Below, piece after piece: positions 37,469 through 48,300 of a stretch of DNA of 64,000 bases. The DNA is taken from positions 1-64,000 of the forward strand of contig NZ_ML660167.1 of NCBI RefSeq assembly GCF_007004725.1, read 5' to 3'. Made by a program: the position numbers and the translations under genes. The notes under the pieces were generated by a model. The model saw nothing but the letters and a program-made list of their open reading frames with translations. It made no database searches and was not told the origin of the DNA. Each line of letters starts with the position of its first letter. Positions within the stretch are counted from its first letter, which is position 1. This stretch comes from Aliikangiella coralliicola. GTDB taxonomy: Bacteria > Pseudomonadota > Gammaproteobacteria > Enterobacterales > Kangiellaceae.

Positions 37469-39637
37469 TTAGTCAAATTCTATGTATTGAATGCTCGATA
37501 CTCGCTTTGAATAGTAGGCAAAAACCAATCGTTGGTTATGTTTGTCTATGGTCATATTTTTTTGATTCCGAAGTGTGCCCATAGGAAACTTAGCTAAAAG
37601 TTGCGTCTCATTAGTATTTAAATCAAGCCGATAAATTTTGTCATAAGCGGGAGCTTCGTCATTTCGATAGCGTTTTAAGTAAACCAGAAAGTTATCATAG
37701 ACATCCCAGTTTCCCCAGTCAGTATTATCCATATCTTGAACAAGGCGTTTTCTATTATTGAAATTGTTTGTAGCAATTTGCCATATTTCTCCTAATGGAT
37801 TTGCAGCAAAAAAGTAATCACTATTTGAACCTGGTTTTGTGTGGATAAAGGGAAGGTTTAGTGCCTGGTGTTCTCCATTTTGTCTAAATTGATTTGTCCA
37901 CAAAAATGGGTGACCATTACTATCCAGCTGGCTGCTAATGATAGCTGAATCATCAAAGTTCCAACTTGGAGATAGCGATTCGATGCTGCTTTCTTTTGTC
38001 AGAGGGAACAAGGTGTTCAATTTTAGATCGTAGATAAAAAGTGCAAATTTGTTTGCTTGCTCATGGGAGCGAATTTCAGAATTCGAACCTGAAAAAGCGA
38101 CATACCTGCCACTTTTCGAACAAGAAGGCGCAAAGGCAATACTTTCATTACCGAAGCGAGTAAGTTGTTTGAGCTTTTCATTTTTTATTTGCCAGATTTC
38201 TTGTCCACCAGAAGAGTTTGAGATAAATATTATCGAGTCGGTTCCTTCACAATAACTGGGTTGGAAGTCAATCGAAAATGTCTGGGGATAGGGGAAAATT
38301 TCGGTCACAGTTGAAGTTGAATTTAAATTAATGCTGCCGAGTTGGCTTGGTTCTTGTCGTTTTACAAAAAACAGTCGATTATGTTTAGCATCAAATGCAA
38401 GATCGCTCATTTGACAGCAAGAGACGCCGAGTTCAAGCAAACTCGTTTTGTCCTTTGATAGCTGATAAAGCGATCTATTGTTGTTGTCTCTATCCCATCC
38501 AGTTAGAAATATGTCATTGTTAGGAAGTATCACCAACCCATAAATTTTCGCCAGAGTTTGAGAGATGTTATAGGTAGTTTGGGTTACCTCGCGACTATCA
38601 ATGTCAACTTGAAATAATTCAGGTCGTTCGATCGATTTTTGCCTGACGAAATAAAGTGTTTTGCTATCAGCAGACCAGGTAGGGAAGAAATCACTAAAGG
38701 GTCCTGTTTTTTCTATCAGTGAAATCTGAGAAATCGTTGATGAAGTGTCGGGTCTAATAATACTGATAGTATCTTTGTCAGAACTATAGGCAATAAACTC
38801 TCCGCTAGGAGACCAGCTCAGAGAGGCTGCTCCGAATCGGGTGATTAAGCATGGGGCTAGTTTTACCTGTTTGTCTGTAGATAATTGATAGAGCATGACA
38901 TTGCAGTCCTGGCTTCCTTTTACCATACGTAAATACGCGAAATGATCGCCATCAGGGGACCACACTGGTTTCAAATCATCATGTGTATCATCAGTTAGTT
39001 GACGTGGCGCTTTGTTGGAATCAGGTTGTTTAATAAAGATACTTGCTTTGCCTGAATTTTTACGCCAACTAAATAACATTTGATCGCCATTGGGCGCAAT
39101 AGCAGGGTAGCGCTCTAGCCCAAAATTATTGGATGCGGAAACAACTTTTAAATCGTCGGACACGCCGTTCAAATTTTTATTAGTCAGGCTAAATAAAACG
39201 AATACAGTTGCCAAGAGCAGAAAAGTAATGACAAAGAGAAATAGGAGGCGATGAACTTGTTTCTTCCAATTTTTTTCTGAGTTAGGTTGCTGTTGCAAGC
39301 TTTCTTCAATAGCTAGCAAGTTAGTCTGTGGAACCAACCATTTGTATCCAACTTTCGGAATAGTTTCCAGGTAAACAGGATTTGCCGCATCTTCCTTAAG
39401 TGCTTTACGTATCCGCCATAATGCATTGCTGACTCCCTGGTCACCGACATATTCATTGCCATCCCACACAACATCAATTAACTCTGCCTTGGAAATTGTT
39501 TTTCCGGCGTTGTTTATCAGATGAGTTAATACTTGAACAGTTTTTCTTGGTAACTTGGTTTCTGATTGTTCGGTGAGGTTAACGAGGATCCCTCTCTCAG
39601 CATCTAATTGCTGATTGGCAAAACTAACAGATGTCAA
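37469..39637 (-). CDS. Membrane transcription regulator: winged helix plus PD40 propeller (paralog A)
   Basis: This is a 722-residue CadC-like one-component regulator. The OmpR/PhoB-type winged helix spans about 1-105 (recognition region GDQGVSNALWRIRKAL at 66-80, ending LETIPKVGYKW). A transmembrane helix lies at about 131-151, and a periplasmic TolB-like PD40 beta-propeller (about 165-722) has repeats such as RYPAIAPNGDQMLFSW and KPVWSPDGDHFAYLR. Such proteins can bind DNA from the membrane when the outer domain senses a ligand. The start is TTG with AAGGA upstream. It shares its layout and C-terminal RVSSIQYIE ending with the proteins at 39788 and 56774. Confidence 0.88.
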   Translation of the reverse strand: MTSVSFANQQLDAERGILVNLTEQSETKLPRKTVQVLTHLINNAGKTISKAELIDVVWDGNEYVGDQGVSNALWRIRKALKEDAANPVYLETIPKVGYKWLVPQTNLLAIEESLQQQPNSEKNWKKQVHRLLFLFVITFLLLATVFVLFSLTNKNLNGVSDDLKVVSASNNFGLERYPAIAPNGDQMLFSWRKNSGKASIFIKQPDSNKAPRQLTDDTHDDLKPVWSPDGDHFAYLRMVKGSQDCNVMLYQLSTDKQVKLAPCLITRFGAASLSWSPSGEFIAYSSDKDTISIIRPDTSSTISQISLIEKTGPFSDFFPTWSADSKTLYFVRQKSIERPELFQVDIDSREVTQTTYNISQTLAKIYGLVILPNNDIFLTGWDRDNNNRSLYQLSKDKTSLLELGVSCCQMSDLAFDAKHNRLFFVKRQEPSQLGSINLNSTSTVTEIFPYPQTFSIDFQPSYCEGTDSIIFISNSSGGQEIWQIKNEKLKQLTRFGNESIAFAPSCSKSGRYVAFSGSNSEIRSHEQANKFALFIYDLKLNTLFPLTKESSIESLSPSWNFDDSAIISSQLDSNGHPFLWTNQFRQNGEHQALNLPFIHTKPGSNSDYFFAANPLGEIWQIATNNFNNRKRLVQDMDNTDWGNWDVYDNFLVYLKRYRNDEAPAYDKIYRLDLNTNETQLLAKFPMGTLRNQKNMTIDKHNQRLVFAYYSKRVSSIQYIEFD

Positions 39638-39787
39638 AAATCAATCCTTAACTATTATCTATACCTAAAAATCTTTGACCACTGTATACATGCCATCGTT
39701 GTTAAAATCAATTAGCTTATTGCTGAAGTGTCGAGGAATGCTGATAAACGTAAAATAAAAGGAGCCAGTATTGGGAAGTTTACTTAG

Positions 39788-42004
39788 CTAGTTTAATTCG
39801 ATATATTGAATGCTAGAAATATGTTTTAAGTAGTACCCCAAAACTAGTTGATTTTCTTTTGAGTTGTAAGCAAGGTTAGCCTGGTTATGAACAGTTTGAT
39901 AGGGCAGTTTTGCGATTAATTTTCGCTCATTTGTTGTTATATCAAGTGAGTAGATTTCGTCATGGTCGAGAGCGCGTTTTAAGAAAAACAGAGTGTTTTC
40001 ATCGATAACCCAGTTTCCCCAATCCATAATATTCAATTCGGCTTCAATAATTTTTCTTTGTTGGTAGTCATTCGCAGAAATTTGCCAGATTTCGCCTTTG
40101 TCATTAAAACCATACAGCCATTGGCCGGTTGGCTCCGCCCTGGTGTAGATAAATGCTAGTTCCAGATTTTTATAATGTCCCTGTGCTTTAAACTCATTGA
40201 GCCAGAGGTGAGGGACAGGACCATGGTCAACGCTTAGGATGGCTGAATTGTTAAAATTCCAGGATGGTGCATAAATGCCCTTGTTATTTGCCAGTGCAAA
40301 GGTTGTATTAAGCTCTTGATCGTAAACATAAAGTTTCAGGTCCATAATTTTTTCTACCTGTGGTATGGCACCGGTAAAAGCTATGTACCGTCCATTGGCT
40401 GAACAATTTGGCCAGAAGATAGCACTGTTTTCCCCATAGTGTGTCAGTTGAGTGAGGGAATTATTTTCACCTGACATCATCCAAAGATTAGTGCTACCCG
40501 AAGAATTGGATGTAAATACGATACTATCAGTTTTTTCACAGTATGTTGGCTGAAGATCGGAATTGAAAGTTTGTACAAGCGGCAGAACTTTAGTCGCTGG
40601 AACCGATGTGTTTAAGTCGATGTATCCTAAGTGAGACTCTTCCACTCGTTTGACAAAATATAGTCGATTATTTCTCGCATCTAGCGCTGGGTCGATTACA
40701 TGTTGGTTTGAAGCCTCGAGTTTTACTGGGGTGCTCTCGCCAGGTAGAAGTTTAAAAAGTTTGGCGTTTGTAGGACTCTCTTCCGCAGCTGTGAAATAGA
40801 TAACTTCATCTGGAGAAATACTCATCCCGAAAATACGCTTAAACTTATCAGTTTTTTGCATTACAGGTTTCAATTTTTTGTTGGTGATAGCAACAGCGTA
40901 AATTCCTTGACTAACCTGAGCATTTTGCCTGACAAAATACAATTTTTTACTATCGGGACTCCAGCCTGGATAAAGATCCATCACGTCACCAGGATTTTCC
41001 ACAACAACTTGCGTTTCTCGAGTGTCAAGTGAAATGATACTGATTGAGGAAACTGTAACTTCTTTTTTAGTTTTGCTGTCAGATTTAAGATTGATAGAAT
41101 TATAAGCGAGGTATTTTCCATCAGGAGACCAGCTCAGCGACGCGATATCAGCAATGAGCATACAGCTAGTCAGCTTATACTCTTCACTGGTTGCTAAATC
41201 ATGAACCATTAAACTACAGGATACATCGACTTTATCTTGACGGATAAAGGCAAAATATTTTCCGTCCGGTGACCACACAGGTTTAAAATCGTCGTGACTG
41301 TCGTCGGTTATTTGCACCGGAGCTTTGATGTTGCCCAATTCTTTAATATAGATACTGGATTTACGCGCGCCTCGTCGCCAACTGAATAACATTTTACTGC
41401 CATCGGGGGATATCGCAGGGTAGCGCTCAACCCCATAATTGCTGGATGCGGAATGGATGAGATGTGCACTGCCAGTAAGCTTGCTAATGTCTTTGCGATA
41501 AATCGATATTGTGGTACCAATAATCAAAAACATTAGTAGGCTTATTATTGCTATTGTTGTTCGGTTGAAATGACGTTTGAATGAATTTTTATTATATTGC
41601 TGGAATTGCTGCGTCTTGTCAGCCACCTGATCAGTTAGCGAGGCTGCTGTTTCATCTGCTTTGAGTGGTGAAGGTTCTGTGGAAGTATACTGAGCAAAAA
41701 TCTTCCATTTGTAACCAACTTTTGGAATGGTTTCCAGATACCTGGGGCTAGTTGAGTCTTCACCAAGTGCCTTACGAATTCGCCACAAAGCATTACTGAC
41801 ACCCTGATCTCCAACATAATCATTGCCTTTCCATACGTTCTCGATTAATTCCCGTTTCGAGACTGTCTTTCCGGTGTTATCAATAAGATAGATAAGTACA
41901 AGAAGCGTTTTTCTGGGGAGCTTAACCTTAGATTGAAGAGTTGCGTTGAAAAGGAGGCCTCTCTCTGTATCTAAATACCAATTGTCGAAATTAATCTGAG
42001 CCAA
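39788..42004 (-). CDS. Membrane transcription regulator: winged helix plus PD40 propeller (paralog B)
   Basis: This is a 738-residue protein with the same architecture as paralog A: winged helix 1-105, a longer polar linker, transmembrane helix at about 149-168, then a periplasmic PD40 propeller (AISPDGSKMLFSWRR, KPVWSPDGKYFAFIR, SLSWSPDGKYLAYNS). It starts with TTG after AGGA. It stands head-to-head with the 2551-residue secreted protein across 353 bases and is its most likely regulator (inference). It is in tandem with paralog A, with 150 bases between. Confidence 0.88.
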   Translation of the reverse strand: MAQINFDNWYLDTERGLLFNATLQSKVKLPRKTLLVLIYLIDNTGKTVSKRELIENVWKGNDYVGDQGVSNALWRIRKALGEDSTSPRYLETIPKVGYKWKIFAQYTSTEPSPLKADETAASLTDQVADKTQQFQQYNKNSFKRHFNRTTIAIISLLMFLIIGTTISIYRKDISKLTGSAHLIHSASSNYGVERYPAISPDGSKMLFSWRRGARKSSIYIKELGNIKAPVQITDDSHDDFKPVWSPDGKYFAFIRQDKVDVSCSLMVHDLATSEEYKLTSCMLIADIASLSWSPDGKYLAYNSINLKSDSKTKKEVTVSSISIISLDTRETQVVVENPGDVMDLYPGWSPDSKKLYFVRQNAQVSQGIYAVAITNKKLKPVMQKTDKFKRIFGMSISPDEVIYFTAAEESPTNAKLFKLLPGESTPVKLEASNQHVIDPALDARNNRLYFVKRVEESHLGYIDLNTSVPATKVLPLVQTFNSDLQPTYCEKTDSIVFTSNSSGSTNLWMMSGENNSLTQLTHYGENSAIFWPNCSANGRYIAFTGAIPQVEKIMDLKLYVYDQELNTTFALANNKGIYAPSWNFNNSAILSVDHGPVPHLWLNEFKAQGHYKNLELAFIYTRAEPTGQWLYGFNDKGEIWQISANDYQQRKIIEAELNIMDWGNWVIDENTLFFLKRALDHDEIYSLDITTNERKLIAKLPYQTVHNQANLAYNSKENQLVLGYYLKHISSIQYIELN

Positions 42005-42357
42005 AACTATTCCTGTTGCTGAAACTAAGATAAACCACCGAGAAATTATTTCCCATTCAATTGTTTTGGCATTGTACCAGACAGACCTTCGTTTCAGATA
42101 ACAGGTATTTCAGATAAAAAGATAGGGGAGAGAGGGGACTGAGACATTATTCAGGATTTTTGTTAGCTAGCAAATGGTGTTTTTCAACTAATTGATATTA
42201 TTGGAAAAAATAAAAAGTTAAGTAAAAGTGAAGGAAGTTAAAAGGATATTTAATAGGCGTTTTAATCGAGTTGGATTAAGTTTTGCGCAAAACAACGAGC
42301 CATTTCAGTTTGAGCTGAGTTGTGTGAATTTTAATCTTTTAGGGAAGACGAAACACG
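42005..42357. other. Divergent control region of regulator B and the giant secreted protein
   Basis: These 353 bases are AT-rich and hold both promoters. They contain the 24-base motif at 42217-42240 that recurs before the gene at 60262. A short inverted sequence TTGCGCAA lies near 42284. Confidence 0.45.
42217..42240 (+). promoter_or_regulatory. Candidate regulatory motif shared with 60055-60078
   Basis: This 24-base sequence matches 60055-60078 at about 21 positions, with an uninterrupted common core GTAAAAGTGAAG. Both copies are on the plus strand, 118 and 184 bases before genes for exported proteins. It could be a regulator site. Confidence 0.4.
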
Positions 42358-45300
42358 ATGAAATTTAAAAAATATCTTGTCTTAATTTTGGGAGTTTTGA
42401 GCCTGACGGGGGCAATCCAGTCTTCGGCGGACGAAGATAATATCAATGCACCGATGCAGATATTTGAAACGCGCTCAGACTCTATTGGCAATATTACAAG
42501 TTATTCCTCTCGCATTTCGGTCAATGATGTGACCGGAACAGTAAAGGCCAATTTGCCGACGGTTGGACCTGCTGCGTTTGGATTACAGCCTGTCTATGTG
42601 ACTAATAACCGAGTGGCTGAATTGCCGAATGAAGAAAACACAGAGTCTGGCACCACAGGGTTGATCGGGTCCAAAGAGCTGAGCGGTCGAGGCACAGTCG
42701 AAATACCGGGAAATTTTAATGGTAATACTCGATACATTTCGCTACCTGAAGGACATGGCTCGATTGACGATCCCAAACGAGCAAATGTCGGCGAAAGTTG
42801 GTGGATGGATTACGGGCGCTTAATTGTTCAAAGGGGTATTCTTGACTGGTCAGTGATACCCAGACCGGGCGGAGCGGTCAAGTGGTCTATGTGGTCGGAA
42901 GTCGCACTTTACGAAAATGGCAGCAAAACGCAGTTTTCTCGCGATTTGACTTTTATGAATTACCCGCAGCCTCAGCCTGGAGACCAGGAGCGGATTAATG
43001 ACTATGGCGATATCTGTTCCAGAGGCGCACTCGTACCAAATTGCCGGCCAGCACAGCTAGATGCTCATTTTATTGACGGAGATTTCAGGCGTATCACTAC
43101 TGATTCTGATAAAGCCTTCACCAAAGCTTATTATTATTTGTCGAAGCCTAATGGTGAAATAATCACTTATGCGCCCAGAGTCAAAAAGACGATTCCGTCG
43201 GAAAAACCTAACGCGGAAGAGTTTGATGCCGAGGCCTACCAGAATTACTTTGCTGAGTTTTACCCCATCGAAATTCAGCGAGCTAATGGGCAGAAAATTT
43301 TTATTCACTATCAGGGAGAAACGACACAAGAAGGGATCACTTATACGACAACCAATAAAATTGATTATGTTCAAGATCAATTTGGTCGGAAATTAAAGTT
43401 TGAGTATGAAGGACAGAGTCAATACGTCAAATATGTCAGGTTACTTCACGGAACTAAATCGCAGTTGCTGGTTACCTTTAACCGCTCTGACGGGCAAGTT
43501 AAACAGTTAGAAGATGCTGAATACCCGGATACTAAATATACAATTTCATATGTCAGACACGGGCATATCGATTTTATCGAGACTATTGAGTCTGATGACT
43601 TTGAGAGGGTCGATGTTACCTATAAGCGTTATGCCGTTGACAGGGCCGATCAAAACTCTAATGTGTGTTCGGGACCTCCCAACGACCAATCATGGTGCGA
43701 TACCATTTTCATTTTCAAGGACATTTATATTCGAGCAGCTGTAGTTTCGACTCAAGGCATTGACTACCAATATTGTTATTTTCAATATGGTGATAGAAAC
43801 AATAATGGTCAGTTGGATGATGACGAACATATCCGTGCAGATGATCGCGGTTGGGACAATGAAATTGTCGATTGGGCACCGTTTTATACAATGACCGTTT
43901 CTAATGGAACCTGTGAAGACAATGTATTGCCGATTGAGCAGGAAGGATTTAACGAAAATACTCATGCGGTAGCATCAGCCTATTTTATAGAAACTAATCT
44001 TCACCCAAGACGGAGCATGAGCGATATGCTCCAAGGTTTGATCACGTCAAGATGGGAGTTGTACAAAGGTAAGGAGAAGTGGGAAACCTGGAAATACCGG
44101 CCTTATATTGGTGATTGGAAGAAAAGAGGAATGGCTGGAGGAAACGCAGCAAATGGAACTATATTTGCGAAAGCTAAACTTCAGCAATACCGCCAACAGA
44201 TTGCCGACAACACCTGGCGACAAGTTGTCACAACGGATCCTTTTATAAACGTCGATATTTGGAAGCAGCCGTGGCGAATTGAGAGTTATCTTTGTCAAAA
44301 AACTCTCGGCGAAGACACGAATCTCTTTTTCGATAGTTGTGACAAGAAATCAAGAAACCAGTTAGTTCAATATATTCATGAACATCGTAACGCCGATACA
44401 CTTTATCCTTCTATGGGGGACGAGTTCGATTCTTCAATTCCTTATGTCACCAACTTAAGAACAAAGCGCGAAGTATTTGCAGATGTTAATGTCGATCAGA
44501 TAAATTCAGGAAAGCAGGTAGGCCGTCTGGAGGCTACTTATCATGATCTTTATCCGATACCGGTATCAACCACTCGTTACCACACACCCAACGATTCTTA
44601 TACAACGACTTATCAATATCATGGGTTGGACACGGGCTGTACCGATACGACTCACTTTGGATTTCTTTGTAGCGAAACCAAAAATGGCGGAGATAAAACA
44701 GAGTTCGGTAATTACCAGTTTGGTCAAGCAGGGCAGGTAAAACAAAATGACATCGTGTTAAAAACTGCGGAATATAATTTTCTTGGGCAAGTCACGAAAG
44801 AAACCAGCAATCAAGTCACAACAGCTTATGAGTATTATCCAGAGAATTTACGCCTGAAATTTAAAATAAACCCCTACGGTGTTTTTGAACTGTACGAATA
44901 TGAAGATGGCAGTTGTCCCGATGACAGCAGCGGTGTTTTCTCTTTCAACAGAGTGACTAATTCTTCCACTGGCAAAGTGACCACCAGTTGTTTTGATCAG
45001 TTTAAGCGGCCTGTCAGAACTCACGACATTGTTGACAATAGCGATGGTCAAAACCTGGCCGGTGATGTCAGCGAAACCGAATATGATCCGGTATTAGGGA
45101 TCAGTCTGACTTCCCACGATTTAACATCACCGCTAGGGAAAACAACCACCACCAAAGAAATTGATGTTTATGGTAGAACCACAAATCAGACAACCAGTTT
45201 TTATAGTGAGTCTAGTCAGACAGTTCCCGAAACCATTAATGTTTCCTTTACCTACGAATACGACGACTTTGAACTCACAACGACCGAAAGAACCCAATAT

Positions 45301-48300
45301 CTTGACAAGTTTGTAGAAAAAATCAGTGTTACTGATGAATTTGGCCGCGTGCTGAAAGCCGGATTAGATGGTTCGGGAAGTGATGCGGTTCAATACACTT
45401 TGCTTGGTTACTCTCGACAAAATGCTCTTCAGGTAACAGAAGTGAATGCCAACGGAAATATCCGGACCATGAAACATGACTGGATGAATCGTTTGCTGGA
45501 GGAAACCCATCCTGAACTGAAAAACATACCCGTTAAAAACGAATATAATGAAAAGGGGTTATTGGAGAAAACCACCACACCAACGGAAGTTTATTATTAC
45601 TCTTATAATGGTCGAAACTTGCTTGAGCAAGTTGAGTATGCGAGGCCAAATGATCCTGACAACAAAATTATCATTAAACGGTTCGATTATGATCTGAATC
45701 GAGGTGTGTTGTTAAAAACTCGAAATGGCGAAGGACTGACTGCAGAACAACCATCCGCTACAGCGAACCCCGATAGTTCCGAAGTTTCAGTGTCATTTTT
45801 ATCATTTAATTCATTGAATCAACCGACTCATATTCTTGTTGATATTCCTGATTTGCTTGCGCCGCCGACCGGCTTGGAAGTTGAAGGATTTTTGGGCAGA
45901 GATACCGAGTCGTTAGAAGTTAATTGGTCAGGTAACAATGACAGTTACGTGGTTGAATTCAGTAAGGCTGATTTACCGCCATTGGTGTGGGAAACCAGTG
46001 CGGCATCGTTAACCATTAACGCGAGCTCGTTTACCCAACAGCTTAATTCTCAGTACAGCCATCCTCAAGCGCCGCAAGAGATTAAAGACGTTTACAATGC
46101 CTATCAGGCCGACATCAGCGGTTCAAAATTTCTGGCTGATAATGGCGGCTACAAAGTTCGAGTTTATGGCATGAAAGGTTATGAGCCCTCAGTTCCCACG
46201 GAATATTTTCAGTTGGGTTCGGGACTCGATGACTTGACACTTGGCAGAGCAGAGTTCGATTTAACTTCACCAGTCGAGGAGAGCGAAAGCGATACTTCGA
46301 CCCTGACTTACAGCGCAGAAGCAACTGATAATATCGAAGTTGAACTACCGGTTTTCTCTGGTCCATTTGAAGCCAAATTTGTTGATACGCCGGCCAATAA
46401 AATGACTCTGATCCCCGGACAATCGGTGAATTTTTCCATCACATTTCACGCGCCCGCAGAAATCACCAGCTTCGAAGAAGAGTCCTTCTTTAAAATCAAT
46501 GGCGGTGCTTATACCTTACCGCTAAAAGTCAAAGGTACTTCCACTGAAGCAGGCTTGCCGATTATTAGTGTGAGTGGCGATTTAGATTTCGGGACTTTGC
46601 AATATGGTGAAAGTCGTGCCGTTGAAATTAGTGTGCGCAATGCTGGCGATGATGCGCTATCGGGTAACGTCATTGTGAGAAGCCTTGATACGGAAAATCC
46701 TGATACCTCAGCCATCACGCTTTCCACTCAGCGTTTTTCAGGTTTGAAAGGGGATGACACTCAACCGATTACCGTGACCTATAGCGCAGGGCCTGATGTT
46801 AATCAGCAACTGGAGCTCCGTTTTGTGGCGGATAATTCTTCTGTTGCTTCAGTGACTCGTCCCATTCAGGTGAATGTGATCCCCAATCTCAACAGTGGAA
46901 CCATGCATGTGCGGGATACCCAGGTTGATTTTGGTCAAATCTATGAAGGACATAAGGGAACGGAGCGAGTTCGAGTACGAAATAGTGAAACTCATTCGAC
47001 CCTGTATCGTTTTGATGTGACCTTAGTGTCTCACCCGAATGATGAATACGCCGGTGATCAACAATATTTTCGGCTTCAATCACCGCCAGGTGAGCAGTGC
47101 CCGCCGTTAAATTACAACTGGCAGTGCAGTGTGAAATTCGAATTTAATGCGCCATCAACAAAACGGGTTTATAAAGCCCTGGCGATTTTCACTCATGGTG
47201 ATAATCCGCCGGTTCAGGTGGAACTGACTGCTGAAAGTGTGGCTATGGCCAAAGCAGTGGTCACAGATACCTATGGCCAAATTCCGGAGTTGTTAAACTT
47301 TGGTTTGGTCCCGACCATGACTACGCCGCGAGAGATCGACCTGAAAATCAAAAATATCGGTTCTTTTAAACTGGCTTACCGAGTCTCCAGTTATTCGTAT
47401 AGCGACGATGGCCATAACCCCTTCAAGTTTAATCCAGCGATGGGTCAATGGTGGCTGCTGAATCCGGGCGATGAAAGTGATATTAAAGCGTTGTTTGATC
47501 CAGATGGCATGTATCCAGGAACATATCACGGTGGTTTTAAAATTGAAGAGTGTGCCGCAGGTACATCAAACCCCAATAACATCGTGACTGATTGTGAGGA
47601 GTATCGCCAGGAAATCAAACTGCCGGCTTATGGGTTGTTGAATATCGGTACGGTGGTTGAGTGGGAAGACACCCAGCCAACGGTTTTCCCTGCAGGCGCA
47701 CCAGGACAAAAAGTCAGACTGCCACTGAAGTTGAAAAACCTTAACTATCCAGACAGAGCAGACGCTTTTCCATTGGTGGTTTATGGTAAAGGTGCGTTTG
47801 CTGGACGTGTCAGCACATCGGGCGGCTTTGGTTGTTCCAGTTACTATTGCTTGCCGCCATCAGGAAGTTACGCTGAAGATAGACTTTATTTTAAAGTGCC
47901 TGCTATCGGCCAGCAAAGCGGCGAAATCTGTGTCGCGATTCAGACCATGGATGAACCGATGACTGAAGAATGTCAGGAATTTACTGCAACCGGTGTGCGT
48001 CCGGTTAAAATCGCCACGCAATATTACCCGAACGAAACTTATGAAGTGAAAGTCAATCCATTAAGACAAACTTCCGGTGCATTGCAAATGGATAACTGGG
48101 GTGTTTGTCGTCCGGTGAAAATTGAAAAGCCGCAGGGTAGTGTGGATATTTACGCCAGTGTCGATGCGCCTTTCTTCCTGTCGAAATTCAGACGTCATGA
48201 CTGGGAAGAGTTTCCTAAGTTGCCACTAGAAAGTCGACTTGAAGTTAATGCGGGACCATTTACCGAGTTTCACATCTGTGCCGGACCACAAGCATCTATT